7,727 bases of DNA, taken from contig CALGGS010000276.1 in assembly GCA_937915735.1 (NCBI GenBank), positions 1 to 7,727 on the forward strand, in the 5' to 3' direction. Below, piece after piece: positions 6,249-7,727 of the stretch. The stretch's first letter is position 1, and each line of letters begins with the position of its first letter. The notes beneath the pieces were generated by a model. The model did not search any database. It had not been told where the DNA came from and was given only the letters and a program-made list of their open reading frames with translations. Origin of the DNA: an uncultured Treponema sp. (GTDB lineage Bacteria; Spirochaetota; Spirochaetia; Treponematales; Treponemataceae). The translations under genes and the position numbers were made by a program.

Positions 6249-6257
6249 TGCTACAAT
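6249..6257 (+). promoter_or_regulatory. Putative extended -10 promoter of the flavodiiron gene
   Basis: TGCTACAAT (6249-6257) fits the extended -10 pattern TGnTAnAAT, which can work with little or no -35 box; none is seen at the usual distance. A start near 6264 would leave a leader of about 23 nt that contains GGAG (6277-6280), 6 nt before the ATG. Confidence 0.45.
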
Positions 6258-6286
6258 GCAGGCAGATTAACTTTTTGGAGAAAATT

Positions 6287-7450
6287 ATGCAGATTTCAGA
6301 TTCAATCAAATATGTCGGCGTTGACGACCACAAAATCGAACTTTTTGAAGGACAGTTCCATGTCCCAAACGGCATGGCCTACAATTCCTATGCGATTCTT
6401 GACGAAAAAATCGCGATTATGGACAGCGTTGACGCGGATTTTGGCGAGGAGTGGCTTTCGAACATCAAGAGCGCGCTGGGCGGAAAATCACCAGACTATC
6501 TCGTAGTTCAGCACATGGAAATGGATCACTCGGCAAATATCAGGCGATTTACCGAAACTTACCCGGATGCAAAAATCGTCTCTTCAAAAATGGCCTTCGT
6601 GATGATGAAAAGCTACTTTGGTTCGGACTTTGCAGAAAAACAGGTCGTCGTTGCAGAAGGAAGCAAGCTGGAGCTGGGAAAGCACATACTCACTTTCATT
6701 GCCGCCCCAAATGTTCACTGGCCTGAAGTAATTATGACTTACGATTCATACGACAAAGTGCTTTTCTCTGCTGACGGATTCGGAAAATTCGGCGCGAACG
6801 ACTACGATGATCCGGAAGGCTGGGCTTGCGAGGCTCGGCGCTACTATTTCGGAATCGTGGGAAAATTCGGGGCAAATGTGCAGGCCGTCCTCAAAAAGGC
6901 CGCAAATCTTGAAATCAAGACAATTGCTTCCCTTCACGGCCCGGTTCTCTCAGGCGAAGAGGCAAAAGAAGCCCTCCGCCTCTACGACATCTGGTCTAGC
7001 TACAGCGTTGAAAGCGAGGGTGTCTGTCTCCTTTACACTTCTGTTTACGGAAACACAAAGCGAGTGGCAGAAAGACTGGCCGAAATCCTCAAGGCAAAAG
7101 GCTGCCCAAAAGTTGCGATTTCAGACCTTGCCCGTGAAGACACCTACGAGTGCGTAGAAGATGCCTTCCGTTACGGAAAACTTGTCCTTGCCACCACCAC
7201 CTACAACGGCGGTGTCTTCCCCACAATGCGGGAATTCATCGAGCATCTTACCGAACGCAACTACCAGAACCGAAAAATCGCCTTCATCGAAAACGGCAGC
7301 TGGGCACCGATGGCAATCAAGGGCATGACAGCCATGTTCGAGCAGAACAAAAACATCACGATTTGCGAAAACAAAGTCACCGTGAAGATTGCGGAAAGCG
7401 CCGATACAGAAAGCCAGCTTGAAAAGCTCGCGGAAGAGATTTTGAAATAA
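6287..7450 (+). CDS. A-type flavodiiron protein (FprA family, O2/NO reductase)
   Basis: A 387-residue cytoplasmic protein with a metallo-beta-lactamase-like diiron domain and a C-terminal flavodoxin domain, the class A arrangement. Diiron ligands are present: HMEMDH (His76, Glu78, Asp80, His81), His144 in PNVHWPE, Asp163 in SADGFG and His217 in SLHGPVL. The flavodoxin part starts near residue 247 with the FMN phosphate loop TSVYGNT (251-257); TTTYNGGVFP (about 303-312) and ENGSWAP follow as further flavin contacts. Family members reduce O2 to water or NO to N2O using electrons from rubredoxin or similar carriers, protecting anaerobes. No rubredoxin is fused or adjacent. The start at 6287 has GGAG at 6 nt; an in-frame TTG at 6275 overlaps that site and is less likely. 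Transcribed alone, between its own promoter and a terminator. O2 versus NO preference cannot be read from sequence. Confidence 0.95.
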   Translation: MQISDSIKYVGVDDHKIELFEGQFHVPNGMAYNSYAILDEKIAIMDSVDADFGEEWLSNIKSALGGKSPDYLVVQHMEMDHSANIRRFTETYPDAKIVSSKMAFVMMKSYFGSDFAEKQVVVAEGSKLELGKHILTFIAAPNVHWPEVIMTYDSYDKVLFSADGFGKFGANDYDDPEGWACEARRYYFGIVGKFGANVQAVLKKAANLEIKTIASLHGPVLSGEEAKEALRLYDIWSSYSVESEGVCLLYTSVYGNTKRVAERLAEILKAKGCPKVAISDLAREDTYECVEDAFRYGKLVLATTTYNGGVFPTMREFIEHLTERNYQNRKIAFIENGSWAPMAIKGMTAMFEQNKNITICENKVTVKIAESADTESQLEKLAEEILK

Positions 7451-7472
7451 GGAGAACCGAAAGATTCACTCC

Positions 7473-7513
7473 AAGGAGTTTTCTAAGTCTGTTTAGAAAA
7501 CTCCTTATTTTTT
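7473..7513 (+). terminator. Intrinsic terminator of the flavodiiron gene
   Basis: Perfect 14-bp stem AAGGAGTTTTCTAA (7473-7486) with TTAGAAAACTCCTT (7493-7506), 6-nt loop GTCTGT, then A and six T's (7508-7513), 22 nt after the stop codon. Textbook Rho-independent form. Confidence 0.92.
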
Positions 7514-7573
7514 AAAGTTTTCAAAGTGCATTTTGAAAACTCTTGATTTTTGAAAGTTTTCAAAGTACACTTA
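7496..7573. repeat. Two 39-bp imperfect tandem repeats upstream of the ATPase gene
   Basis: Units 7496-7534 and 7535-7573 match at 33/39 positions; AGTTTTCAAAGT is identical in both. The first unit begins inside the 3' arm of the flavodiiron terminator. The repeats also create a second hairpin, AGTTTTCAAA (7516-7525) with TTTGAAAACT (7532-7541), and a short dyad TTTGAAAGTTTTCAAA (7549-7564). The second unit ends 6 bp before the ATPase start codon. Confidence 0.8.
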
Positions 7574-7579
7574 GATAAA

Positions 7580-7727
7580 ATGACAAGTCGAAGCGATTAT
7601 TTTGAGCAGGTTTACGCCTTCAAAGACAAGCAGATTATCAAAGTTCTCACGGGATTACGCCGGTGCGGAAAATCCTTCTTGATGGAGCAAATCATCGGGG
7701 AGTTGAAAACAAATGGAATCTCCGAAA
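7580..7727 (+). CDS. AAA ATPase of the DUF4143/AAA_14 type, N-terminal part (cut by window edge)
   Basis: Only the first 49 codons are in the window. After MTSRSDYFEQVYAFKD comes IIKVLTGLRRCGKSFLMEQI, where GLRRCGKS (25-32) is a Walker A nucleotide-binding loop. The pattern IKVxxGxRRxGKS shortly after the N-terminus is typical of the AAA_14 domain ATPases that usually carry a C-terminal DUF4143. These occur in many copies in anaerobic bacteria, and their role is poorly known. The ATG at 7580 gives the N-terminal length usual for the family, but no Shine-Dalgarno sequence precedes it; the upstream 80 bp are tandem repeats. A weak TTGAAA (7550-7555) and TAGATA (7572-7577), 16 nt apart, might be a promoter. 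Assignment to the superfamily is solid; the subfamily depends on the missing part. Confidence 0.85.
   Translation, partial: MTSRSDYFEQVYAFKDKQIIKVLTGLRRCGKSFLMEQIIGELKTNGISE

Overview
The window looks like chromosomal DNA from a host-associated spirochete, most likely a gut or rumen Treponema. This is inferred from gene content: large secreted lipoproteins built from InlB-B/Flg_new (Listeria-Bacteroides) repeats, a pyrophosphate-type phosphofructokinase, an A-type flavodiiron protein of anaerobes and a DUF4143-type AAA ATPase. No rRNA or other taxonomic marker is present, so the genus is a best guess.

Layout. (1) Positions 1-358, minus strand: the first 119 residues of bacterial prolyl-tRNA synthetase, cut by the window edge, with a promoter placed almost on top of the start codon. 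(2) 359-660: no convincing gene; it holds three 45-bp tandem repeats. (3) 727-4822, plus strand: two consecutive lipoprotein genes. The first has a good promoter, an AGGAGG ribosome binding site and a signal peptide, but a run of nine G's just before the lipobox cysteine puts the 504-residue mature part out of frame. A run of eight or eleven G's would restore it. The second (802 aa) is intact and combines InlB-B repeats, a GLUG/beta-helix-like section and a C-terminal beta-sandwich-like domain. (4) 4868-6091, minus strand: pyrophosphate-type phosphofructokinase, convergent with the lipoproteins across a strong hairpin. (5) 6092-6286: divergent promoter region. (6) 6287-7450, plus strand: flavodiiron protein, ended by a clear intrinsic terminator. 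(7) 7496-7573: two 39-bp imperfect tandem repeats, then the first 49 codons of an AAA ATPase running off the right edge.

How the parts fit. The housekeeping genes suggest an anaerobe that ferments sugars with PPi-linked glycolysis and detoxifies O2 or NO with a flavodiiron enzyme. The lipoprotein pair is the accessory, probably surface-exposed part. Its most interesting feature is the possible phase switch: a homopolymer at the signal-peptide/cysteine junction, plus a 21-bp direct repeat that lies in the same codon phase in the 45-bp repeat region and in the lipoprotein body. Deletion between the two copies would join both reading frames. A sequencing error in the G run is the main rival explanation.
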